Shown: piece by piece, positions 15,947 through 25,415 of the stretch
Numbering within the stretch: the first letter of the stretch is position 1
Layout: every line of letters begins with the position of its first letter
Source of the DNA: Bacteroidota bacterium
Lineage (GTDB): Bacteria; Bacteroidota; Bacteroidia; Flavobacteriales; Flavobacteriaceae
Direction: 5' to 3'
Assembly (NCBI GenBank): GCA_023434025.1
Contig: JAEYTL010000021.1
Location: forward strand, 191,676-255,675
DNA length: 64,000 bases
Made by a program: the position numbers and the translations under genes
The notes under the pieces: model-generated
Databases searched by the model: none
What the model was told of the DNA's origin: nothing
The model's input: only the letters and a program-made list of their open reading frames with translations

Positions 15947-18088
15947 TTATAATTTTTTTATTCCTTTTACCGCATCTTTTCCGGCTTCTTTGATACTGAT
16001 GGCATAACCGCCTCCGGCCGCCACAAATTGTGAAAGTACGGATTGATGAGTTACCAATACCTTTTTAATTGTATAAGCTTGCGGATTATTTTTATAATGG
16101 GCTTCTTTTGCATCCGCATAAATGGTGGCAATATATGTTTTTCCCTTATCTAAAAAATCAAATTTTAAGGTTGATGTCCTGGGTTGGTTTCCTCCAACAC
16201 TACCCACAAACCAATCCGGTTTTCCTTTTGCCTTGCGGGCCACCGTAATGTATTGGCCGGGTTCAGCTTCCGTGTAAATACTATGATCCCAATCCAACGC
16301 TACATCTTTGATAAACTGAAATGCATCCGGAAACCTGTTGTAATGTTCCGGAAAATCAGCCGCCATCTGCAACGGACTGTACATGGTTACATACAAAGCC
16401 AATTGATTTGCCAGGGTGCTGTTTACATGTGATTTGTTATCCGGACTGAATTTCTGAATATCCATTTCAAAAATTCCCGGTGTATAATCCATCGGTCCGC
16501 CGATTAATCTTGTAAACGGCAAAACCGTTACATGATTGGGTTTTGATCCGCCAAAAGCCTGGTATTCCGTTCCGCGGGCAGATTCGTTCCCGATCAGGTT
16601 CGGATAGGTTCTGGCCACTCCGGTTGGTCGTACGGCTTCATGGGCATTGACCATAATTTTGTATTCGGCTGCTTTTTCCAGGGCATACTGGTAATGGTTT
16701 ACGAGCCACTGACTGTAATGGTTTTCGCCTCTGGGTAGAATATCGCCCACATAACCACTTTTTACGGCATCGTACCCATTGTCTTTCATGAACTGATAGG
16801 CTTTATCCATGTGCCGTTCATAATTACGTACCGACGAAGATGTTTCATGATGCATAATCATTTTTACCCCTTTGCTTTTGGCATAATCTCTGATACCTGC
16901 CAAATCGAAATCCGGGTATGGCGTTACAAAATCAAAAACATAGTCTTTGGAATTACCGAACCAGTCTTCCCAACCTTCATTCCACCCCTCTACCAATACT
17001 CCGTCAAATCCGTGTTCTGCTGCAAAATCGATATGCTTTTTTACATTTTCTGTCGTTGCTCCGTGCTTTCCGTTAGGTTTCGCTTTGGTATAATCGGTAA
17101 CGCCTAATTGAACAGCCTGAAAATCATCGGTATAAGCCCAGGAACTTTTCCCGGTAATCATTTCCCACCAAACCCCGATGTATTTGGTTGGTTTTATCCA
17201 TGACGTATCTTCAATCTTGCAAGGTTCGTTAAGGTTATATGTCATTTTGGAAGCCAGAATGGTTCGGGCATCATCACTCACCATAATGGTTCTCCACGGC
17301 GAAACGGAAGGTGCCTGCAAATATCCTTTATCACCTCTGACGTCGGGTGTTAACCACGATTCAAAGACAAAATTCTTATCATCTAAATTCAAATGCATGC
17401 AGGCATAGTCAAGCAAGGCCGCTTCATGCAAATTGATGTATAAACCATCGGTTGTTTTCATCATCAGGGAGGTTTGTACACCTGTAGGAGAAAAAGAAGT
17501 TTGCGATAAATTGCTGGTGATGGAATTAGCCATTAACTTTCTGATTTCAGATAATTTTGATTCTGAATAATCATATTCCTGTGTATCATAATCACCCGGG
17601 ATCCAAAAAGCGGTATGATCGCCGGTCATGGCAAATTGTGTCTTTTCTTCTTTGATGACAAAATGACCCAAATTCTTCTGCTCCGGAAATTCATAGCGGA
17701 AACCCAATCCGTCATCAAAAAGCCGAAAGCGGATAATCAATAAACGATTGGTTTCTTTTTGATTCAGAGTAACGGCCATTTCGTTATAATGGTTACGGAT
17801 TTGGTTTACTTCGCCCCAAACCGGTTTCCATGTTTCATCAAAGGATGAGCTTTTTACATCAGCTACGGAAAAATCATTTAACAGCGATTTTTTGTCGTTT
17901 TTTAATTCCAAGCCTAATGAACTGGTTTTAATAACGCTTTTTCCTTTATAATTTAACCGGTAAGCCGGCACACCGTTATCTTTTAGAGTAAAAGTCATTT
18001 CCAGCTTTCCATCAGGCGATTTGAGTTGTTGTGCATTGCTTATAAAAATACTCAGGCAAAGGCAGGCCAGGATTGTTATTTTATTCAT
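15947..18088 (-). CDS. GH97 alpha-glucosidase (SusB-like)
   Basis: This 713-residue secreted enzyme (signal peptide ending ISNAQ) belongs to glycoside hydrolase family 97. It aligns with SusB at a constant offset of 24: E415 (HHETSSS), E484 (NAHEAVRPTG), E502 and E508 (NESARGTEYQ) would match SusB E439, E508, E526 and E532. It therefore appears to be of the inverting branch, which uses glutamates, rather than the retaining branch with an aspartate nucleophile. The product would be glucose released from the non-reducing end of alpha-glucans, in the periplasm. It is the last gene of the six-gene operon, 20 bp after the GH31 gene. Confidence 0.93.
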   Translation of the reverse strand: MNKITILACLCLSIFISNAQQLKSPDGKLEMTFTLKDNGVPAYRLNYKGKSVIKTSSLGLELKNDKKSLLNDFSVADVKSSSFDETWKPVWGEVNQIRNHYNEMAVTLNQKETNRLLIIRFRLFDDGLGFRYEFPEQKNLGHFVIKEEKTQFAMTGDHTAFWIPGDYDTQEYDYSESKLSEIRKLMANSITSNLSQTSFSPTGVQTSLMMKTTDGLYINLHEAALLDYACMHLNLDDKNFVFESWLTPDVRGDKGYLQAPSVSPWRTIMVSDDARTILASKMTYNLNEPCKIEDTSWIKPTKYIGVWWEMITGKSSWAYTDDFQAVQLGVTDYTKAKPNGKHGATTENVKKHIDFAAEHGFDGVLVEGWNEGWEDWFGNSKDYVFDFVTPYPDFDLAGIRDYAKSKGVKMIMHHETSSSVRNYERHMDKAYQFMKDNGYDAVKSGYVGDILPRGENHYSQWLVNHYQYALEKAAEYKIMVNAHEAVRPTGVARTYPNLIGNESARGTEYQAFGGSKPNHVTVLPFTRLIGGPMDYTPGIFEMDIQKFSPDNKSHVNSTLANQLALYVTMYSPLQMAADFPEHYNRFPDAFQFIKDVALDWDHSIYTEAEPGQYITVARKAKGKPDWFVGSVGGNQPRTSTLKFDFLDKGKTYIATIYADAKEAHYKNNPQAYTIKKVLVTHQSVLSQFVAAGGGYAISIKEAGKDAVKGIKKL

Positions 18089-18108
18089 TTGATTTATTTA
18101 ATAGGTTT

Positions 18109-20628
18109 TTAATTTTCAATAATGATTTTAGAAGACAAACCAGTGTCTGTCAGAACGACCGAAACAACACCCGATGCTTCATCCCAACTCCATGCAAATT
18201 TATTAAATTCACCGGTATTGACCGATTGTAAAGCGGTTGTTTTTACCTTTTTTACTTTTTTACCGTCAACCGTTACATTTTTCGGTTTAACAGAGGTATG
18301 TAGTTTAACAACTATATTTCGTTGTTCCGGCTTATAACCATTCTCCTCTCTGGCGTGGATGGTTAAAGCATAACCTTCCTTGGCTGTTTTTCCTGTAAAA
18401 GTTGTTTTACTGAAAATATTCCGCTCATAGTCGCGACTTTCCCCATCATCTTCGTAAAGCGTGAAGGAAGATTCATTATTCAGTTTTCCGGGAAAAATTT
18501 CAAGGATAACAGGATAATCCGGTTGTTCATGTATATATTGCATCACTGGCATCATTGGCAGTATAGCTCCTTTTTTAACAAAAACCGGAATTCGATTCAG
18601 GGGGGCATCAACGGTTATCCATTTGGGTCCGCTGTAAACTGTTTTGCCATCATGAAAATCAATCCACTCCCCTTCCGGCACATAGACCGCTTTGGTAACC
18701 GCTCCTTTTTCGACAACCGGAGCCACTAACAATTCTTTTCCCAACAAAAATTGTCCGTTTAACCGATAGGTTTCACTATCATCGGGATATTCCAGTAACA
18801 ATGCCCTCATTAAAGGTAATCCTGTATCATACGCTTCCCTTGCATAGGTGTAGGTGTAGGGAAACAACTTGTATTTTAATTCAATAGCCTCTCTGGAAAT
18901 GTCTTCCGCTTCTTTACCAAAAACCCAGGGTTCCACGGCATTGTCTCCTTCGTGGTGTGCCCGGCTCAAGGGATTAAACACGCCAAACTGCATCCATCGC
19001 ACATACAGTTCTGCCATAGCATCATGGTCTTTAATATCACCACAATAACCTGAAATATCACAGGACCAGAAAGGAATAAGTCCCAATCCGGCCGAAAGCC
19101 CCACCGGAATCTGATTTGCCATTTGTTTCCAGCCTTCCAGCACATTACTGCCGTTCCCCGCATCACCGCTCCAACCAAAGGTATAACGCTGTAAACCGGC
19201 ATAAGCAGCTCTTGTCATCTGGAAAACACGTTTATTGGGGTTGTGTTTATAAAATTGTTCTGTCACCACTTTGTCCCAGGTAAAACCATAAACATTGTGA
19301 ATTTCATCATGCATTCCCAAATAATGCTTCATAAATAAACGGTCTGTGGTCTCTTCATTACTCCAGGCCGGTTCGCCCATATCTGTCCAAAACCCCCGTA
19401 CACCATCGTTAAGAGGCTTCTGTTGGTAATTTCCCCACCAATCTGCTACTTCCGGTTTGGTAAAATCAACCACCCCACAGTTTCCTCCCCACGGCCAAGG
19501 CATGTCATAGGATTTTCCGGTGCGTATATCCGTGGTAAAATAGCCTAATTTATCTGCCTCTTCCCATTGTTTTGTGTTGGCCTGTGAAATTACCGGATCT
19601 TGCGACAGAATCATTTTGAATCCCTTATCGTTCAATTCGCTAACCATCTGCTTCGGGTTTTTGTAATTATTCTTTTTCCAGTCAAAATCCTGTAAGCCTT
19701 CCACCCATCCGATATCCTGGTAAATTATATCGCAGGGAATCTGTCTGGCTCTGAATTCAGAAGCCACTTCTTTTGCCTGATCTTCCCGGGTATATAATCC
19801 CCTGCATTGTGAAAACCCAAAGGCCCATTTGGGCGGCATAATCGGTTTTCCGGTTAACCCTATATAATGGCTAATGATTTGTTTGTAACTGTTTCCAAAC
19901 ATAAAATAATAAAGCATTTCGCCTCCCGGGGCTTCAAAAGAGTAATAATCATTAGATTCACTTCCGAATTTAAACTCGGTTTTGTAGGTATTGTCAAAAA
20001 AGATTCCGTAATTATAACTGCTCATAAAAAAAGGAATACTTTTATACAAAGGATCTTCATTTACACTGTAGCAGGGTTTATCACTGTTCCACATTTTATA
20101 ACTGCGTCCGCGGCGGTTTATCGGACCCGTTTTTTCGCCCAAACCGAAAAACTGCTCGTCGGAGCGAAGTACTTTATAAGACAACAACTGATTATTTTCT
20201 TTAACAAAACCCATGTCGTTATAATCACTAAAGAGTAATTTTTGGTATTTGTCAAAAATTTGCAGTTGAAAAGGTGTTTTATTCACCCGGATCCGCAGGG
20301 ATTCCGTAAAGAGTTCATAGGCGGATGCCTCTTCAGTCAAGTTAATAGAACCACTCCACCCCAGGTCTTCATTAATTACCGCAAATGATGCATTGCTTTG
20401 TGTAAAATTACCGTCAGGAGAGACCCAAACCTTGAGTACCTCACCGCTGCAAAGTTGCAACAGTACTTTTGAACCTCCGGAACAATTGAAGACCAGTTTA
20501 TTTCCCGAAACGGCCGTATAGGAAACACAGTTTCCCAATTTTTGACGGGTACCGCCGGTTGTTTGAGAAGCCGTATTTTCGGTATGCAGAAAACCTAAAA
20601 GAAGTACGATAACAAAATATTTTTTCAT
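18109..20628 (-). CDS. GH31 alpha-glucosidase or exo/endo-dextranase
   Basis: The 839-residue protein has a signal peptide, a GH31 N-terminal beta-sandwich, a TIM barrel and C-terminal beta domains. The nucleophile is D416 in GFWTDMGEP and the acid/base is probably D489 in WSGDAG. GH31 enzymes act on several alpha-glucosidic or alpha-xylosidic linkages. In this locus, with a GH66 enzyme, alpha-1,6-glucan is the likely substrate; a GH31 dextranase of Flavobacterium johnsoniae is the closest precedent I recall. It has no lipoprotein cysteine, so it is probably periplasmic. The linkage cannot be proved from sequence. Confidence 0.9.
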   Translation of the reverse strand: MKKYFVIVLLLGFLHTENTASQTTGGTRQKLGNCVSYTAVSGNKLVFNCSGGSKVLLQLCSGEVLKVWVSPDGNFTQSNASFAVINEDLGWSGSINLTEEASAYELFTESLRIRVNKTPFQLQIFDKYQKLLFSDYNDMGFVKENNQLLSYKVLRSDEQFFGLGEKTGPINRRGRSYKMWNSDKPCYSVNEDPLYKSIPFFMSSYNYGIFFDNTYKTEFKFGSESNDYYSFEAPGGEMLYYFMFGNSYKQIISHYIGLTGKPIMPPKWAFGFSQCRGLYTREDQAKEVASEFRARQIPCDIIYQDIGWVEGLQDFDWKKNNYKNPKQMVSELNDKGFKMILSQDPVISQANTKQWEEADKLGYFTTDIRTGKSYDMPWPWGGNCGVVDFTKPEVADWWGNYQQKPLNDGVRGFWTDMGEPAWSNEETTDRLFMKHYLGMHDEIHNVYGFTWDKVVTEQFYKHNPNKRVFQMTRAAYAGLQRYTFGWSGDAGNGSNVLEGWKQMANQIPVGLSAGLGLIPFWSCDISGYCGDIKDHDAMAELYVRWMQFGVFNPLSRAHHEGDNAVEPWVFGKEAEDISREAIELKYKLFPYTYTYAREAYDTGLPLMRALLLEYPDDSETYRLNGQFLLGKELLVAPVVEKGAVTKAVYVPEGEWIDFHDGKTVYSGPKWITVDAPLNRIPVFVKKGAILPMMPVMQYIHEQPDYPVILEIFPGKLNNESSFTLYEDDGESRDYERNIFSKTTFTGKTAKEGYALTIHAREENGYKPEQRNIVVKLHTSVKPKNVTVDGKKVKKVKTTALQSVNTGEFNKFAWSWDEASGVVSVVLTDTGLSSKIIIEN

Positions 20629-20692
20629 AATTAAAGCGTATAACTTATTTAAAACAGCTCTTGGTAACAGAGCTTCTTGCCGAAAAACACGG

Positions 20693-22450
20693 CTATTCCA
20701 CCACGATCATTCCCCAATACTTAAGAAAGGGTACCTTAAAATTAACGGAACTACCAACTTGTGTAAAATCAATTGCTGTGGCACTGCCTCCGTTGTAATC
20801 CGGAGAGGCATACCAGATTTTGGTAACCGTACCGCTGACCTGAAGGTTCAGCATAGCCTGTTTTATATCCTCCGGAACACGTTGCGTTCCTTCTGTATCA
20901 CGCCAGTTCAAAGAGTTGGCATTTGTGAAATTCAACAAATGAACCACCTGTTGTGCTCCTACCTGTTTTCCTACAGCAGCCACTTTGCCCATGGTTGGCG
21001 GCCAGCTCCCCAAATTCATTTTTCCGTCTCCTGAACTAATGAAAAGCGTATTAAAAATACCACCGTCGCGAAGCAGGTTCTGATAGGCTGTTAAAAAATC
21101 ATAATATTCCAGCAAAGCTGTTTTAAGTTCAGCTGTCATGGACAAATTGGTATTCGGAAAATATTCTTTTGCCAGCATGTGCTCGCCCAGTTCAAGATGT
21201 GAACCGCCAAAGGCAAAGATTACAGCATCTGTAAGTAAAATACCGGGTGTATTAAAAATTCCCGGACTGTTTGCTTTGTTGTAATTCATATACGCAGCCA
21301 AAACTGTATTTTTGGTGTGGTTACTGTAGGCGGCATTGTCATTCAAGATATTTGTAAGGTCTTTAAATCCTTCGTTAGGCGACCAGACTTCGGTGTAAAG
21401 AAAATCCAGATTGCTGCCGGCCATTTCCGGCTGACCATATTGATTTACCGCATTCATGACCAGCTTTTTGTCCGGATGTGCTTGTTTCATTGCGTCAATA
21501 AAGGACGGAAATGCATTTTTTAAATTTGCATCGGAACCGTCGTACCGGTATACCGTTCCTCTATCCCCCAACTGGTCTATGTGAAAACCATCAAAATCAA
21601 ATACCTGGTAAACTTCATCATTCTTTTGTGTCAGGTAATTTTGCCATTGTGTATTGGCCGGATTCACCAAATAAATATCACTGATAAACGGAGCCGATAA
21701 TTCATGCTTGTCTTTCATCATATGATTGACATCCTTATAAATAAATAACTGCGGAGGAATTAAAGCCGGATTATAATCATTCAACACTCCGTAAGCCAAA
21801 TTGTAAAACATCGTTTTCATATTGCTTTCATGGGCCAGGGTGATATAATCCTGCACCGTGCTCAAATAATTGTCCCGGTTAATAATATCGTTCCAAACCG
21901 GCATCGGGCTGTTCACTGTTCCTGCCAGAGGATTATGATGTCTGTAAAGCCAGTCATAAAACTGAAGACCGTTGATGTGGTATTTTTTCAGGTTAGCTAT
22001 AACTTCCTGCTTTTGAGAAGCCGTGAGATTGCCAAAATCTGAGAGAAAACCATACCTCGGAAATTTAGACCAATCGGAAGATACATCAACGGCTACTGTG
22101 CCTAAAATCTGTGTCGTTCCGTCATTATTATGAACATAAACTTCTGCCATGTATCCTTTAAAATCCGTTAAAGGCGGTGTCCAACTCCAAGTTGTTGCAG
22201 TCAGCGGTAATTCTCCCACAACCGTTCCCAAGTGTTTGTAGCGAATAAATGCATTTTCATAAAGTTTATCTGCCGTAAAAAGCACTGTTTCTCCGGGATT
22301 ATAAACGGCTTTATCCGTAGTCATTTCGACATTTGGAATAACCGGATCTTCAACATACGGAATATCCGGATTGGTTTCATCATCACTACAAGCCAATAAT
22401 AAGGTCAAACTTAAAATAATACTGTATTTTGTAAACTTAAATTTTATCAT
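20693..22450 (-). CDS. GH66 dextranase lipoprotein
   Basis: This 585-residue protein is a lipoprotein (LLLACSDD, C21) with an N-terminal immunoglobulin-like domain, a TIM barrel and a C-terminal beta domain. DGFHIDQLG carries the nucleophile D292 and LYTEVW the acid/base E354, as in GH66 dextranases and cycloisomaltooligosaccharide glucanotransferases. The acidic residues after the cysteine (SDDE) suggest surface export, so it likely cleaves alpha-1,6-glucan outside the cell. The roughly 90-residue insert that marks glucanotransferases is not evident, so dextranase is the better call. The start overlaps the stop of the SusE/F-like gene by one base. Confidence 0.88.
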   Translation of the reverse strand: MIKFKFTKYSIILSLTLLLACSDDETNPDIPYVEDPVIPNVEMTTDKAVYNPGETVLFTADKLYENAFIRYKHLGTVVGELPLTATTWSWTPPLTDFKGYMAEVYVHNNDGTTQILGTVAVDVSSDWSKFPRYGFLSDFGNLTASQKQEVIANLKKYHINGLQFYDWLYRHHNPLAGTVNSPMPVWNDIINRDNYLSTVQDYITLAHESNMKTMFYNLAYGVLNDYNPALIPPQLFIYKDVNHMMKDKHELSAPFISDIYLVNPANTQWQNYLTQKNDEVYQVFDFDGFHIDQLGDRGTVYRYDGSDANLKNAFPSFIDAMKQAHPDKKLVMNAVNQYGQPEMAGSNLDFLYTEVWSPNEGFKDLTNILNDNAAYSNHTKNTVLAAYMNYNKANSPGIFNTPGILLTDAVIFAFGGSHLELGEHMLAKEYFPNTNLSMTAELKTALLEYYDFLTAYQNLLRDGGIFNTLFISSGDGKMNLGSWPPTMGKVAAVGKQVGAQQVVHLLNFTNANSLNWRDTEGTQRVPEDIKQAMLNLQVSGTVTKIWYASPDYNGGSATAIDFTQVGSSVNFKVPFLKYWGMIVVE

Positions 22451-23913
22451 TAATTAATGGTTAATTCATTGGTATCTAAATTTATGGTAATTGTGCGGTT
22501 ACCAGCCTGAGCGGCGGAAACAACCCATTTATTATCATCTCCGGCACAATTGTCTCTGTATAAAAAGCTCGTGTTTAAAATGGATTGGTTGGGCGTAGCT
22601 GCCACGATTTCAGTTCCTTCACACCAATTGGTATTAAATTTTGTGAATTTAAATTCACCAGCTGTAAGGTTGCCCGTAAAAGTGTAAACACTTCCGTTTT
22701 TAGTCATCGGTGTAAAAGAGCCCATGCTCCAGCCATTGGGTGTGGCATCACCAATGAGGTATACCTCCACGGGAACAATTTTTATGGTGTTATTGGCGGT
22801 ATTCAGGGTAATCTTATACCTGCCGGCAGTTGCTGCAGTTACCTGCCACTTATTATCCACGTCACAGCCTGAATTTTGTTCCACGGTAGTTGCCGTTAAA
22901 ACTTCATTATCTACCAAAGGTCTATACCATTGGCCGCACCAATCTCCCGTTGCTCCGGCAAGTATTTTAAAATTTCCGGGTACAAAGGTAGCTTCATAGG
23001 TAAATACGAAAGGATTATCAGTTTGCGTAAAGGGTTTCGGATTATTGATATCCCATCCGCTAGGTGAAGCATCGCCTACTATCCATAATTGGGTGAACGG
23101 AGGAGCGTCAACTTCTTCTATCACAATGGTCAGTTCAATCAGGTTAACGGTTAGTTTATACATTCCGGTTGATTCAATTGTCCACTGCAAATCGTCTCCG
23201 CTACCGCCAATGTTGTGTATGATACTGTTTTCATTGTCTGCATTCCGGGTATAAAAATCCTGGCATAAACAGGAATCTGTACTCACAGCAAACTTAAAAT
23301 TACCGTTGGTCAGTGTTCCTTCATAAGTAAATACGGTTGGATTTGAAGCAGCTTGAATCAGGGGGGTGGCATTTGTAATATCCCATCCGCCGGGTGTGGC
23401 ACTTCCTACCAGAAACAATGTATTTGTCAAAGGCTGATAGGGGGTTAAGACCAAACTGATTTCTGAAACCTGGGTTGCCACATTTTCGTTGGCAAACGTT
23501 GCTATAATTCGGGCCTGTATGGAAACAGGAGTACCGACCTGAGCTCCAAATGTTGTGAGCAACATGGCATTGAAAGTGGGAATACCTAACTCAAACGAAA
23601 AAACATTTTTCCCAAAATCATATTCTACGGGATTAGAAAAGTTATTTTCTGTCTTATCTAATTGTAACTTATAAAATATTGCCGAGCCGGTTCCCATATT
23701 GTTTCCGGTAGTCCAGTTGAACTGAAATTTTTCGTTAAACATGCTTGGTTCAAACACCATTTCTTCCCGGGAAGCCGTGAGTGCCAATTCATCTGTTGCA
23801 AAGGTCTGCCCGTCCAGATCATCACTGCTGCAAGCCGACAAAAAAACCATCGATACAATTGAAAAGAAAGCCAATAGTTTTGTCCGATTCATTTTGTTTT
23901 TAATTGTTTTCAT
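22450..23913 (-). CDS. SusE/SusF-like surface glycan-binding lipoprotein
   Basis: The 487-residue product is a lipoprotein (FLSACSSDD, C28). A SusE-like N-terminal domain (about 40-170) is followed by three related modules (about 175-280, 283-388 and 389-487). Each begins with a hydrophobic strand and a G(D/S)A(S/T)P.GW motif and ends near a GNFKF/GEFKF strand. Such modules bind starch in SusE and SusF. Here they probably hold alpha-1,6-glucan at the cell surface beside SusC and SusD. It follows susD by 14 bp. An alternative start at the eighth codon (23892) is possible. Confidence 0.88.
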   Translation of the reverse strand: MKTIKNKMNRTKLLAFFSIVSMVFLSACSSDDLDGQTFATDELALTASREEMVFEPSMFNEKFQFNWTTGNNMGTGSAIFYKLQLDKTENNFSNPVEYDFGKNVFSFELGIPTFNAMLLTTFGAQVGTPVSIQARIIATFANENVATQVSEISLVLTPYQPLTNTLFLVGSATPGGWDITNATPLIQAASNPTVFTYEGTLTNGNFKFAVSTDSCLCQDFYTRNADNENSIIHNIGGSGDDLQWTIESTGMYKLTVNLIELTIVIEEVDAPPFTQLWIVGDASPSGWDINNPKPFTQTDNPFVFTYEATFVPGNFKILAGATGDWCGQWYRPLVDNEVLTATTVEQNSGCDVDNKWQVTAATAGRYKITLNTANNTIKIVPVEVYLIGDATPNGWSMGSFTPMTKNGSVYTFTGNLTAGEFKFTKFNTNWCEGTEIVAATPNQSILNTSFLYRDNCAGDDNKWVVSAAQAGNRTITINLDTNELTIN

Positions 23914-23927
23914 AGGATTATGTTTTT

Positions 23928-25412
23928 TTAATAACCTGGGTTTTGTGTTAAATTAGGATTTCTGTCCCGTTCAATTTGCGGAATAGGCAGTAATAAATGT
24001 TTTTGGGATGCATTTGTTTTCCCGATGGAATGAAGAAAATCGATTCCATACTGACCATTGTTTACACGGATCAGATCAAACCATCGTTGTCCTTCAAAAG
24101 CCAATTCCATTCTTCGTTCTTTTAAAACGGCCATTCTGAACTGTCCCTGCGAAAGTCCGGTTATATCATTTAATCCGGCTCTGTTTCTAACCAAATTAAG
24201 CGGCGTTTCAGCCAAAGCTGTTTGTCCTAATTCGTTTAATGCCTCTGCTTTCATCAACAGTACATCTGCATAACGCATAACCGGAAAGTTCAGCGGACTG
24301 TTGTCATACGTAGGGGCAATGCTTTGCGGCACCAGAAACTTACGCACATTATATCCGGTTAACGAATAAGAGGCACTGTATTCCACTCCTTCAAAATCGG
24401 GACAACCTTCATACAAAACGGTAGTGTTTTTTCGAAGATCTCCTTCTTCATAGTTATTCATAAACTCGGCGGTGGGCTGATTCCATCCGTATGCTCCTGC
24501 CACCATTCCACTGCTTCTGGGTCCCATAAAAGCACTTGTCCAGGAAGACTGGTTTTCATTGCTCCAAAAATCAAACCCTGCATTTGCCACGTATTGCACT
24601 TCAAAAAGTGACTCGTTTGAATTCTCCGTACTGGGATTAAAATTATCGCTGTAAGCGGTATTGAGGCTGTATCCCATTGTTTCAAGGCCTGATGTGAGCG
24701 TAACCACTTGTGACCAGTTTCCGAGAGTTAAATGAACTTTGGCCAGCATTCCCATTGCAGCACCTTTGGAAGCACGCCCTTTATCGGCATCACCATATTC
24801 CTGTTTGGCAGGCAATAATTCAACGGCCTTTTCCAGATCACTCAGTATCTGTGCATACACTTCTGTCTTTGGAGTTCTGGCAGGGTATAAATCACTGCTG
24901 GCGTTCTGAGGGGTTGTGACCAATGGCACATCACCAAAAAAGCGAACCAATATAAAATAATAATGAGCTCTCAAAAAGTAGGCTTCTCCCATACTTCTGT
25001 TTTTCACATTCTCATTAATGGTTAATCCTTCGGCAGCAGCAAGCACAATGTTGGCTCTTAAAATTCCCGGCCAGGGGCCACGCCATAAATCCAACACCCC
25101 TTCATTATCTGTTGTGGTTACAAAATTGGAAAGATTGGTTGTTTCAATTCCGTCCTGTCCTCCACCGGCTCCAACAATACTGTTTCCGGCAAAAATATCG
25201 GAAGTCCACATTCTCAGGTTATAAAGTTTTGGCCATTGCAGCGGCTGGTATGCCCCATTGACAACTGTAATCAACTCTTCTTCGGTAGTAGGATAATTAC
25301 CTGTGCTGATAGTATCCAGCGGAACTTTCTCTAAATAATCGTCACTGCATTGTACAAACGCCATTGCTACCAACAGCCCTAAAAATATTTTAATAGTTTT
25401 CATAGTCTTCAT
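23928..25412 (-). CDS. susD: SusD/RagB-like nutrient-binding lipoprotein
   Basis: This 494-residue lipoprotein (AFVQCSDDYL, C22) has the TPR-like helices and loops of the SusD/RagB family. LFEVQYV and the C-terminal RRMELAFEGQRWFDLIR are family signatures. It caps the SusC channel on the cell surface and binds the glucan oligosaccharide. It lies 3 bp downstream of susC, the standard SusCD pair. Substrate specificity is inferred from the neighbouring hydrolases. Confidence 0.94.
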   Translation of the reverse strand: MKTMKTIKIFLGLLVAMAFVQCSDDYLEKVPLDTISTGNYPTTEEELITVVNGAYQPLQWPKLYNLRMWTSDIFAGNSIVGAGGGQDGIETTNLSNFVTTTDNEGVLDLWRGPWPGILRANIVLAAAEGLTINENVKNRSMGEAYFLRAHYYFILVRFFGDVPLVTTPQNASSDLYPARTPKTEVYAQILSDLEKAVELLPAKQEYGDADKGRASKGAAMGMLAKVHLTLGNWSQVVTLTSGLETMGYSLNTAYSDNFNPSTENSNESLFEVQYVANAGFDFWSNENQSSWTSAFMGPRSSGMVAGAYGWNQPTAEFMNNYEEGDLRKNTTVLYEGCPDFEGVEYSASYSLTGYNVRKFLVPQSIAPTYDNSPLNFPVMRYADVLLMKAEALNELGQTALAETPLNLVRNRAGLNDITGLSQGQFRMAVLKERRMELAFEGQRWFDLIRVNNGQYGIDFLHSIGKTNASQKHLLLPIPQIERDRNPNLTQNPGY

Positions 25413-25415
25413 TTT

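Noticed and set aside
24458..24919. Small frames within susD
   Set aside because: Antisense or out-of-phase frames inside a well-supported gene.
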